A DNA stretch of 64,000 nt, from positions 618,474 to 682,473 of the forward strand of contig KB445797.1 of assembly GCA_000320605.2 (NCBI GenBank), in the 5' to 3' direction. Both the position numbers and the translations under genes were made by a program. Under the pieces are notes generated by a model. It was not told where the DNA came from and made no database searches. It was given only the letters and a program-made list of their open reading frames with translations. Shown piece by piece: positions 13,100 to 23,215 of this stretch (its first letter is position 1; every line of letters begins with the position of its first letter). The DNA comes from Gelatoporia subvermispora B (lineage: Eukaryota > Basidiomycota > Agaricomycetes > Polyporales > Gelatoporiaceae).

Positions 13100-13107
13100 G
13101 GTTCTGG
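13100..13107 (+). repeat. target-site duplication, right (GGTTCTGG)
   Basis: Exact copy of the eight bases at 12440-12447. Confidence 0.8.
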
Positions 13108-13312
13108 CAACAGACGATTCAAAGAAGTCCATCACGTGATATGCGTGTTCCTGGCAGATGCGATCGAATGGACCTTCGCGACGACAGTTGCGTCTCGCTA
13201 TGCCAACGCATAACAAGGGCCATGCAAGCTGGTACTTCTTGCTCTCGCCTTCGCAAAGTTGTATTCTCACTACATCTACGTTACAAGCATACCACTTTAG
13301 CGGCCATATATC

Positions 13313-13664
13313 ATGTCTGCTCTAGATGCCTGCATAGCGGTTTTTGGACTTTGCTCCTTGTGCTCCTTTGCGTGCTGTAAGCTTATTTCACTGCTCGAGG
13401 CAATATATGGCGCTGAGCAAATTGCAGGCGGAGTGTGTGCTGAGGATAACGTGGCTTGCTCATTCAGTGCGGAACACTATCGTCGTCGGGTTATTAGCTG
13501 ATTTACTTGTCGCATCAGTGCCGTGTTGCAAGAAGAAAGTCAAGGAGGACGATGAGGATGAGACAGTTGATGATAGTCCTGAGGACGCACACAAATCTTC
13601 GCAAGGATATGCCCTCGCTATGCAGCCCTCGGCCCAGCCGGCCATGTCACCCGCATCAAGTTGA
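13313..13664 (+). CDS. small cysteine-containing membrane-type protein, unknown function
   Basis: Proposed exons 13313..13376 and 13468..13664 (intron 91 nt, GTAAGC..TTCAG) give 86 residues. The N-terminus is hydrophobic and cysteine-rich (IAVFGLCSLCSFAC), and a second hydrophobic stretch (TIVVGLLADLLVAS) ends in CCKKK. The rest is acidic and low in complexity (KEDDEDETVDDSPED), then serine/proline-rich. The shape suggests one or two membrane segments with a polar tail. An alternative acceptor at 13427 keeps the original frame and stops at 13501. I do not recognise the family; the model rests on composition and splice sites. Confidence 0.45.
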
Positions 13665-14368
13665 TAAAGTACATGAAAACATCTGGACCTGGACTAAATA
13701 GCCCCTTCCTCGCCCTATCATGCGAACGTCCGGCACCACCATATTCCATCATGTCCGGTGAATTACACGTATACAGTCGCGATATAGGTTCTCTCGCCCG
13801 TATTGTGATATAATGCATGACTCACAAGCCGTCACACGATGCGCCATTCTCGTCCGAGTGCAGTGGCTACCGACACATTACACTGTATCACTCGGTTCGG
13901 GGCGCACTGATAGATTTTTTCAGGAACGCGGTTGAACGTGTCTGCGCCCACAAAGTTTGGCCAGTCCGACGTTGTTGAGAACATGTAACTCGACGCCGAC
14001 CTGGGAGACCGCCTTGATTGCACTGGAATCTCCGACTCAGCATATGCCATTTGCCGTCACCCGCTCTTTCGACCGACTCTCCTGGCGCGTCCGTATGTTG
14101 TTCTTCTCTTTCGATGCCTGAGATCGGTGGTACTATAGCCTCCGATCTCCATCGGTGCCGCCTAGACAGCCTATTGCTTCCATACACCTCTCTTGCTGCT
14201 GGAGGTATCAGACTGCAACGTCAGGGGCTGTAGCTGGCTGTAGTTGCCACCGCCTCTTGACGATTGTCAGATCTACCCCGCATACATGATAGCTCCACGT
14301 CGACGATTTCACGAGTAGACGCCTATGATGTGGAGCGAGGTACAGCCCATTGAAACACAAGAACTATA
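13665..14368. other. intergenic stretch
   Basis: No gene supported. On the minus strand 13832-14187 has two overlapping open frames with some protein-like composition, including a helix-like IKAVSQVGVELHVL segment, but no start, domain or clear splicing. Confidence 0.4.
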
Positions 14369-14828
14369 CAGCGAGTTCCATTTCAATAGAGACTTTTAGA
14401 AATTTTACCTTCAGGCACACCTGTTTACTTTCGGAGCAAACCAAACATCAGGTAACGGAATTGTGCGAAGGATCTCTCGATGTGCTAGGATGTGCTCCGC
14501 AACCCCACATTGAGACGCCTAGACACCCAGAGCGACCGCTCGCCTCACTGGCCTTGTCCCTCATCTATGCTCTCGATATACGGCCCACGGGTAGTCTGCA
14601 TGACCTCTAACAGTACTTTCAAAAAGCGCATTTCGAAACTGAGCCCTGAGTAGAAATATGGTCGCAACAGTGCGACATGGCTGGGAATCGGGAATCTGAA
14701 TATTCGGTGGAGCTGTGACGATCACATCTCCTCCAATGGTTTCCTGTGTAGGTTAGAGCGTGCTGCGGAATCAGCACGTGACATGAAGCCGTTTTTTCCA
14801 AAATTCTCTATTGAAATGGAACTCGCTG
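14369..14828. mobile_element. Tc1/mariner-like miniature element (460 bp, TA duplication)
   Basis: Inverted ends beginning CAGCGAGTTCCATTTCAATA match perfectly over 24 bp, then with mismatches for about 10 more. Both ends are bordered by TA (14367-14368 and 14829-14830), the standard Tc1/mariner target duplication. The inside has no transposase, only short chance open frames. A non-autonomous element is the simplest reading. Confidence 0.75.
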
Positions 14829-15083
14829 TAAGCTTCGGCCAAAGGTTTGTACACCCCTCGTCGCGAGCGCTGGGCTACAGTCTAGCGGACCTACGCGGGT
14901 CGCAGGCTCAGATCGTCTGAGATTGTCTCTGCAAGAATACTGATCATTCTGGAGGTAGGCAGTCATTCCTGTCGGTCGGTCGGTCTGAATGCGGTATGAC
15001 TGATCATAAAAATACAGCAGGTAGTAAGACTTGTGTGAGTACATCTACATCGCCACGAAGGCTGGCGGATTGATCGTTGTCCT

Positions 15084-17643
15084 TCAAGTGATCCGGCGGC
15101 CAATGTTCTGTTCTGTGAGACTGGCAATTGAGTCATTGCTACGCAAAGACGAAAATAGTTGGAGTTGGAGAGGCGAAAGTGCACGAGCCGCGACACTCCC
15201 GCGCCGGCGCCGAGAGCTCGTGGAGGATTTCGGGGATGAAGGAAGCGGAACAGCATTCGCTGCACCCGATGCAGGTGACTTCCCTAGAGGATCAGGGTAA
15301 ACCAAACCAGCTGGCATCGGGGCTTCAGCATAGCGTGGAGTATAACGGGGGCTGCCTGCAGGTTCATGAGAGATGTGGGGAATAGTAGTCGTAGTATCTT
15401 TGGGAGAAAGTGGTGTCGGCGGTTCCGCGTTGGGTGTGAATTGGAGAGGGACGAACCCTACGGGGTATTGCTCGCCGGGAGCTGGTACCATGACCGCATC
15501 GCGGTAGTCTGTTTCTCCTGCAGGAAGAGGAGGGAGAGGGCGTGTATCGTCTGGTACTTCGTCAGGGCCTTCTATGCGGATAGGAATTGGGTCCTCCGGA
15601 GGAAGGACAGGCAACGGTGCGGGTGTCGAGTCGGGGCTCAGCATATGGGGCTCCGTCACGGGATGCGCTGTCTCCGGTGTGTGCTCACCGCTGGACTGTA
15701 AGATGAAGATGTATTAGACTCCTTGACGATAGCTGAAGAGAATCGTAACTTACTGGAGATTCGACATATATGTCCGGAACTCCGCCGCTACTGCCAGAGT
15801 TACGCTCACGCTCATGGAATCGCTTCTTGAACATACGCTCCAAAGAGCTTCCTTCAGCGCGAGTATGATGTGGACGACGCTGGCGGCCCCGCCCATAGTC
15901 GTCTGCACCGCCAGCGAAAGGTGCCGGAACGGGAAGAGGCGCCGGCGACTCTTGTGTTCTTGGACCGCGCGGTGAGGGGGGACGCAGCTATAAAACTTGA
16001 GGTCAACGTGCGGGTATTACATACGCAAAGATCAGCTCACATCTTGTCTGACTGGTGTGCGCGGCCTCTCGGAACTAGGGCCAGGAGAGCGGAAGACCTG
16101 CCGCAAGTCCTCAGGCATGCCCGGCGTGCGAGGGGGCCTCGGCCCAGTATCTCTGCGATCGCGTAGGAGCTCGTACTCAGAGATCCGAGTCGATGTGCGC
16201 GATGAAGGCGAGAAGAGAAGATTGTTGTTTCCAGGAGGCGGGATCGGGACGGCTCCTTGTGCATAAGCATAGTCTCGTGACCGCACGGAAGGCTCATAGC
16301 TTTGCACCGGCTGTGGAGCCATGTCAGTCAAGGAGGGCGAACGGGATCGTGGACTGTGTAGCTCGGCGAATTCATGTTGCGGTGGGATGGGTGACCCTTC
16401 TAGCGGAATCCAGTTATCGGGTGGGATCTGATACGGAGGGTGCACAGGCTCGGGTGTCGCTCGATGGATGGCGATAGGATGTAGATCGTCACTATCTCGA
16501 GAGTGGCGATTGCTCGACGTCGGGACGAGGGCAGGAGTAGGTGAGGGAGGTTGTGCGTGGCTCGGAGATGGCATGCGCAGAGGCGATGTTAATGTGGGTA
16601 CCGGGAGCGTAGCTGCATGGATCGCCAGATCTGGGTCGTGTGTCGCGGTTGTACGATCGGCCCTGGTAGTGGAGGGCCTGCAACAACACAGTCAGGATTG
16701 CATGTGCACAGGAGACTCTAGACTGCTAATTGACAGACCGAGATGGAGGACTCGGGACCTGGATGGTTATCGTCGGAGGACTTCTGCGACTGATCCCACT
16801 TGTCGATGATCTAGGACGCTTCTTGTTAGATCTGCCGAGTTATTCGAGTAGATGCAGACACGCACCGAGACGGGGGACGCCACACAGGTTGAGATGCTGC
16901 ACCACGGTCATAGTTGATGTGTATCTCTTCGGGGCCATCCTCCGAATACGTATCCCCCATAGCTTGTTCTGCATATACTCCCTGCTCTCCTCCCGCAGCC
17001 GCAGCCTCGTAGTACCCCATATCCTGCCCCCTCGCAAAGCCCTCCTGGTACCCCTCCCGCCTGCCCTGCTCTCTCGCACGCGCAACCAACTCCCGCTCCC
17101 TATACTTCCTTACCGACGTCCGCGCGCGAGCCGCTTCCTCCTCTGCCTCGTTCCTCTGGCGCTCCAGCGCGTCGACGATGTCCTGCGCACGGCGGATCTC
17201 GCCCTGCGCCTCCTCGAGGCGCATCGCATGCAAACGCAGCTCCTCGCGCGCACGGGCAGTGTCCGCCTGCGCGAGCAGCGTCGCCTCGTGCGCGGTGCGG
17301 AGGCGGTGCAGCACGTCGACCACGCGGCGCTCCGCCTCGTCTGCACGGCGCGTCTCGCGCTCGAGCCGCTCAGACAGCGCGACGACGACGCTGCGCGTGC
17401 TCTGCGCCTCGTGCTCCTCCTGCGCGAGCAGCCGCGAGAGGAGCTGCTTGGTCGTCGAGGAGCCGACGAGGTCGTCCCTGCGCTCGCGGTCGCCGCGGCG
17501 GCGCGAGGGGCGGGGGAGGGGGTGGACAGCGGGGAGGACGACGACGAGCCGTGCGAGCGTGCGAGGGAGCCGTGCCGCGAGGGGAGCGAGCCGTGCGCGG
17601 AGGGGAGGGAGTTGCTCGACGACGCGGAGTGGACGCTGGCCAT
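15084..17643 (-). CDS. coiled-coil protein with long proline/serine-rich tail (five exons)
   Basis: Exons complement(15084..15695, 15754..15987, 16041..16677, 16739..16810, 16866..17643); all four introns are 53-61 nt with GT..AG ends, and the first has a CTAAC branch site. The start at 17643 gives MASVHSASSSN and a Ser/His-rich head. Next is a segment RRRGDRERRDDLVGSSTTK, then about 150 residues of charged coiled coil (SERLERETRRADEAERRVVD and so on), then disordered Pro/Ser-rich sequence with SSLERMFKKRF and a basic end. Exon 1 changes frame at about 17505-17530 within C-rich DNA; total exon length is one base short of a multiple of three, so one base is missing there, by error or mutation. 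A start at 17674 would avoid the shift but gives an unlikely head. Probably structural or scaffold; similar proteins exist in other agaricomycetes, function unknown. Confidence 0.75.
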
Positions 17644-19098
17644 CGGGGGGAAGGGGAACTCGCCCCGGCTGCATGGGGAACGAACGAGCAGAGATCAGGG
17701 ATCAGGATAAGCAAGGATTGTGCAGCGGGCGCACCCCTCGTGTTCTTCAAGGACATACGACATTGCGGCGTGTCCGGCGCGCACCGCCGGGCGCCGCATA
17801 CACTCGTTGACGAACAGACGGATGTGGACGACGTGCGCGGCGGCTAGGCTGGCGGTACGCCCGCGAACATGCTCGCGTGCACTGGACCCTGACGCGACGG
17901 TCTGCTGGATGTGCCTTGGTGCGAAGCGCTGCTCGAGGCCTTATTCTGCCCTGCGCGCTCAGGAGCTGCGCAGAGCGTTGCAACGGCGTGGTGGCGGGCA
18001 CGCAGCAGCGTGCGCAACACGTGTAGACGATCTGTGAGATATCGTCGAGGATTGGCGCACGGTGCTTCGGCCGCGCCAGTCTATTGCTTGCGAGGCTGCC
18101 GAGGCGCCTGAAAGTCTAGCGGGAGAAGGTCAGCTCGTGATCCTGCGTGCGCGTCATCACATGCAGCCATCCTGAAGAGACACGTTGTATGCGCGTGTTC
18201 TGCGTCACAATCGGACGATAGAGCGTTTTCAATTTGGAGTAGGGTTCCATGAGCGAAGGGACTCATCGTGATCAGAGTCAGAAGGCAGCCGAGGCATAAT
18301 GCTGCAGAGTCGCGGGATGGCTAGGAAGCGCTTACATCACATGGCTGACTTCGTGTACATGGACGGCGGGCCATAAGCCTCTTCGAAGACAAATACAGTC
18401 CAGAAGCTGTGGAAGACCCATCAAACGTGCATATATGCACGAGCGGCAACCTCTCGCGCGAGAAGTCACCTGGGATGGCACAGCGTATGAGTGGGGTGTT
18501 CCGGTAAAGTCTGGGCGGAATAAGAAGACGAAGTGGATGCGATGGGCCAGGTGCAATTCGACGTCACGAAACATGGATTGGATCCGACGACGTCGGAAAG
18601 GTGTAGAAACCTGAGATTTGAGAGACCCTGGATCCTACGAGACGTCACCGGGAAGAAATAAAGCTCAAGGTAGGTAGACCACGTCGACAGGTTTGGAGAA
18701 GAATGGAGTTATTCTGAGGTCGCATCTCCGCAAATGATCGTGTCATATCCTACCTGCGCAGAAAGGTACGTGCTGCCAAACGATGAGGACGGACTGATGC
18801 TGGGGCATGAAACGAGGAAAGAGAAAAGTTGGAGCGAGTCTGGTGCGTTGACACGCCTCTTCGGGTAACGCAGAGTGCACACGATCATGTGATGCACTTC
18901 TCGTTTAGGCGACATGTGGCGGCAACGTGCCCGACGTTGCCTGCGGTTCGCGGAGGCAGGCCCAGCTCGCAGGCACCTCGCAGCCATTTTCGTATTTCTA
19001 GGCTTCAGTGGTGAAGATCAGACCGAGGGGGATGCGGATTTGAGACGCCGACATGCGCCTTAGAAAGTGAGATCTTGTCTTGTGATCCCCAGGACATA
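17644..19098. other. intergenic stretch
   Basis: The first 400 bp are GC-rich and probably promoter or 5' leader of the coiled-coil gene. On the minus strand 18330-18650 carries a leucine-rich fragment (GLSNLRFLHLSDVVG) resembling the leucine-rich part of basidiomycete F-box proteins, without an F-box or extended frame; it may be a relic. Confidence 0.4.
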
Positions 19099-19807
19099 CT
19101 ATCATTGAACCAGTAATGCAAACGGGACCTGTAATGCAAAAGCCGTCCAGCGAGCGCAGTTCGCAACAGATTCCTATGATTGTTGCGCCGTTCTGTCCGC
19201 GTACTGTATATCTCCGCAATGGTGGCACTTCAACGAAGAGATACCACCATTTGCATGTGCAATGCCAGAAACATTCACGGAGAGATCCTGAAAACATGCA
19301 AAATGAGGATGATTTTGTCCGATCCAGTCCGATCTCGTTACTTTTCCATCGCAATTATTTGGTTATAACACATTCTTATATCCCTCTTTCTGCCTCTGAA
19401 TACGATTTAGTCATCCCATGAACGCCCAACTTTTGGGAGTGTGTTCTTCTGTCGGACGTGACGAGCGTCAGCGACTTGTCCATTTGTAGAAGTCACTCTG
19501 CGAATGTCCGGCTCGGTTGTACTGGCTTGGAGCCAATACGATCTGTCGCCTCAACGTGCCGCTGTCAAATGTTATCGGCGCGCCCGTGACACTATGTGAC
19601 AAAGTTTTGCATTACGGGTACTTTTCGACTCTCCATCCCGGAATGTCTCCGAGCAACTCAGTCCTCCACCGTTCACAGAGGTTGGGGTGTGGATGTATAG
19701 AAGAGATGTTAAACTACGATATACAAAAAGAGCGCCCGAAGGATATGAATTATTGACGATGGTAGGGACCGATTTGTGTTGTTTTTGCATTACTGGTTCA
19801 ATGATAG
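19099..19807. mobile_element. miniature inverted-repeat element (709 bp, TA duplication)
   Basis: Ends are perfect inverted repeats of 24 bp beginning CTATCATTGAACCAGTAATG, bordered by TA on both sides (19097-19098 and 19808-19809). A second subterminal GTAATGCAAA follows the left end. No transposase is encoded. TA duplications fit Tc1/mariner-type or related elements; the end sequence differs from the element at 14369, so this is a separate family. Confidence 0.75.
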
Positions 19808-20341
19808 TACAGTATGCTGCTCACACCTGCAGGCAAAGTGCCAGGGCAAACACCCGGACTATACACGCTGACAGCCTCCATGACTTCGTCCAAGTAGTGA
19901 TTGTAGCGATTCCAGAGGATACCGTGTCGCAACGACAAGCCATCATATGATCCACGTTAGCTTGAGGCTCATATTCCGGATCAATCCGACTGTTCGCAAC
20001 TTTGCGCACCTGGACCTCAGCCATACGAAATCAGCTGTAACGCCGCGGCACATCAAATGTCGAAGATGCGCTTCTAGCTCAGCATGAACAATGCATCCTT
20101 TGGCACTGCGTGTCGTCAAACCAAAGATGTGTCTCCTCGATTTCGGCAGGAAGAAGCTGAGAATGCTCGGTACTCCTACTTTTCTCGAGTACTTTGTACT
20201 ACACGAGAGCAATTCGGCTGCACAATGACACCGCCAGTGGAGGTCAAAGAGCTGGCTCTGCTCACTGTACAACGTGCCGACTTGCGAAACGCATTCCCTC
20301 ACGATTTGACATGGGAGATTGATGCAGATGACCTACATTCA
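19808..20341. other. intergenic stretch left of the inverted repeat
   Basis: A 119-codon open frame on the minus strand (19943-20302) shows no domain I can name. The inverted-repeat arm begins at 20342, inside the upstream edge of that frame. Confidence 0.4.
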
Positions 20342-21624
20342 GCCATCGGGTCAGATTGGCCCCGACTGCTCAAGGGATCGAGTCAAGTCCCAGGTTGATA
20401 GTGTCGAATCTCGCGCGCGATGCGAGCCTTCCTGACAGATAAGAAGCCGGTCGCCTGGAACAGGACATGACTGCGGCTACAACCATCTCTCGGTGATTTA
20501 TTTCCTGGGGTAGTGTGCATGCTACCGAAATTGCGCCTCCATTATATCGAGTCGCCTAGCTGGTGACACGCACGAAAGCTGGAACCTCAGACTGGTGCGG
20601 ACCTTTACCCGCTGTGGGATAGACGGCGGCGTCGTTCACGTGGGTGATTTCCCACGTAAGGGACTTTCCCGTTCGGGCTGATGTGGCGGGCGCGTGCTGC
20701 GCTGTGCAGTCGCATGCCGTAAATTCGCTGTCGCTCAACGCGGTCCTCGACTTTGCCTGCGCACAATTTTTTTCTTTAACGCATCCGCATGATTGGATTC
20801 ATCTCTGGCGTCCCCAAGGAACCGTCACGCAGTGGCCGTCGAGTCGGAATTTGCAATGCACGTTGCGGCCTGAACCTACGGTGGGAAAATTCCAGGTTCT
20901 GGAGATCAGCGCAGACGATTGCAGCACGAAATGGACGTAAAAGGGCGTATCTCAGATGCAGACGCAACGACCCGCAGCTCGGCGACGTACTAGTCGCGAG
21001 TGGGTGCCGACCAAAGACCGACTAGCATGTGCGGCGCGCTGGACGGCGCAGCTTTGTAAGGAACTCCAGCAGCCACAGACCACATCTGACAGACGGTACG
21101 GCGAGGTGCGCAAAAGATAGAACAAGCGGTCGCACGAAGTGGAGCGTATATGGGCGAGACCTCTGCAAGGCTGACATGGCGATGATGATGCGCGCGGAAG
21201 CAAATCGGTGGGAGCAATCGGGGCCGACGTTCCCAGGCAGGAGAACATGTTGACTGCCATGAGAGTCGGTATTTCGCGCGCGCCCAGGTGGTGGTTTCGA
21301 AACGACTTGGGCGACGACTTTGGTCCTCGGCTAACGCGCGCGATGTATACTGTGATTGGTCAGATTACAATTTAGCGACCGGGATCAAACCGTGACCGAA
21401 CTTTTCGAAAAAGCCCTTTTGGCAACATAAACATGGCAGCCGATCGGACGCCTGCGTCTGCTTGTCTTTCTGTCTCTCCCCGCGACGTCCCAACTCGCCC
21501 TCTTCGATTACCTTGCACGTTTTTCGCTTTGACCACCATCACTACGCCGTCCTGCTCGTAGAGCAGGCGTAACCATCCTCGAACGCGACCTGGACACCGA
21601 GTCTGTCGCCCCGCACGCATCGCG

Positions 21625-23215
21625 ATGCCGCAAGCTGCCCGCCCGCGCGCGGACAACGACAAGGACCGCAGCGCAAAGGCACAGGAGCAGGAGTTCAAGC
21701 GCGCACGGGGAGCCATATCTTGCGCAGAATGCCGCAGACTCAAGCTCAAGTGCGACAAGACGGTCCCGTGCTCGTCGTGCAAGCGTCGGGGCTGCGAGTC
21801 CATCTGTCCCAATGGGAGTCTCACCACTGGGCAGGGGACACGGTGCGTCGTGCTCTCCTTGTGAACTCGCTCGCTCGGGCTGACGATGACCCAGTTTCAT
21901 ATTGGCGGACACCGACCGCTTGCACCGCAAAATCGCCGAGATGAGCGACCGAATTCGACATCTCGAGGACGCGCTCGCGATGCTGCAGTCGAGCGTAACG
22001 CGCGAGCCACATCCGCTGCTGAGCCGGGAGNNNNNNNNNNNNNNNNNNNNNNNNNNNNNNNNNNNNNNNNNNNNNNNNNNNNNNNNNNNNNNNNNNNNNN
22101 NNNNNNNNNNNNNNNNNNNNNNNNNNNNNNNNNNNNNNNNNNNNNNNNNNNNNNNNNNNNNNNNNNNNNNNNNNNNNNNNNNNNNNNNNNNNNNNNNNNN
22201 NNNNNNNNNNNNNNNNNNNNNNNNNNNNNNNNNNNNNNNNNNNNNNNNNNNNNNNNNNNNNNNNNNNNNNNNNNNNNCGATGCTGCAGTCGAGCGTAACG
22301 CGCGAGCCACATCCGCTGCTGAGCCGGGAGCTGCTCGCGGTCAAGTCGGGGCTCGAGCTGCACTCGGCTGCGATGCGCAAGGCAGACTACACGTCGGCGG
22401 AAGATCCCGGTGGCGATGAGGAGGAGGAGCAGGGCATCGATGCGTTTGGCACGCTCGCCGTCCGGGATGACGGCGCCGCGACGTTCTATGGCCGCTCCGC
22501 CGGCTCAGAGGTGCGCCGCTTTCACAAATAGTTTATCGATTTTGTTAATGCCGACGCTCCGCTAGAGCCTGTTGCTGGTAAGTCCCCGACGCGCTGTTCG
22601 GGCACGCCCCGGAGCTGACCGCCTCTGCAGGACGAACAGCCAGTCCCCGCTCCACCGGCGCTCCGGCCGGACGGCGGCGGCGCGCTCCTCCCGCCCAGCA
22701 TCCTCCGACTGAGCGCGTCGTTCCCGGCGGCGCCGGGCGACGCGGGGCACGACCGCGAGCTGATCGAGGAGTACCTGCCGCCGTGGCCACGCGCTCGGGA
22801 GCTCTGCGAACTCTATCTCGAGGCGGCACCTTGGTTCTTCGGGGCAGTCACACGGCGGCAGCTCATCGAAGAGCTCCTTCCGCTGTTCTATTCGGAGGCA
22901 GAGGCCGCGCGTCCACCGCCCCCGCCGGCACCGGCAGGGCCCGACGCCGGCCTGGCGTCGTCGGCAGTCGCGTTTCAGTTGCCCATTGCCGGGCGGTCGG
23001 ACACGCCGCGTTCGTCGTCGCACGACCTCGGGCTGATGTTTGTCATTCTCTGCTTCGGCGCGCTGATAGACCCGCAACTCCCTCCAGCGCCGCACAACAC
23101 AGAGTCGGATCGGTATTACCAGCTCACCCGTGCCGCGCTGAATCTCGAACCCGTCATAGACCGGCCGCCGAGCATCGCGACAGCGCAGACTCTCAGTCTT
23201 ATGGGGATATACCAG
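21625..23215 (+). CDS. zinc-cluster transcription factor, 5' half, left copy (3' half missing)
   Basis: Exons 21625..21842, 21895..22510 (holds the N gap), 22566..22577 (12-nt microexon coding SLLL) and 22631..23215, all with GT..AG introns of 52-55 nt. The N-terminus holds a Zn2Cys6 DNA-binding motif at about residues 33-61 (C-X2-C-X6-C-X5-C-X2-C-X8-C), then ICPNGSLTTG, a short coiled coil (HRKIAEMSDRIRHLEDALAM) and the start of the fungal-specific regulatory domain (EEYLPPWPRAREL, APWFFGAVTRRQL). The factor should act in the nucleus as a DNA-binding regulator; targets are unknown. The copy ends at the donor of intron 4, where sequence departs from the right copy, so it cannot make a full protein. 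The matching 3' half is at 34.1-36.5 kb. Confidence 0.85.
22031..22277. other. assembly gap (247 N), probably spurious
   Basis: The 53 bases before the gap (21978-22030) are repeated exactly after it (22278-22330). The other arm of the inverted repeat has this sequence once, uninterrupted. The gap therefore hides an unclosed overlap, not missing sequence; removing it and one copy restores the exon frame. Confidence 0.9.

Noticed and set aside
16832..16865. A 34-nt first intron in the coiled-coil gene
   Set aside because: The acceptor 21 nt further on gives a 55-nt intron with a CTAAC branch in the same frame.
16730..17710. 326-codon open frame on the plus strand
   Set aside because: Antisense to exon 1 of the coiled-coil gene; its Arg/Leu-rich composition follows from the GC-rich opposite strand.
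21375..21460. tRNA T-arm-like CGGTTTGATCCCGG on the minus strand (also in the right arm)
   Set aside because: No anticodon or D arm can be folded upstream of it.
22566..22577. Alternative model joining exon 2 directly to FIDFVNADAPLEPVA
   Set aside because: It would need a 21-nt intron, far too short; the 12-nt microexon coding SLLL gives two normal introns and fits the family pattern.
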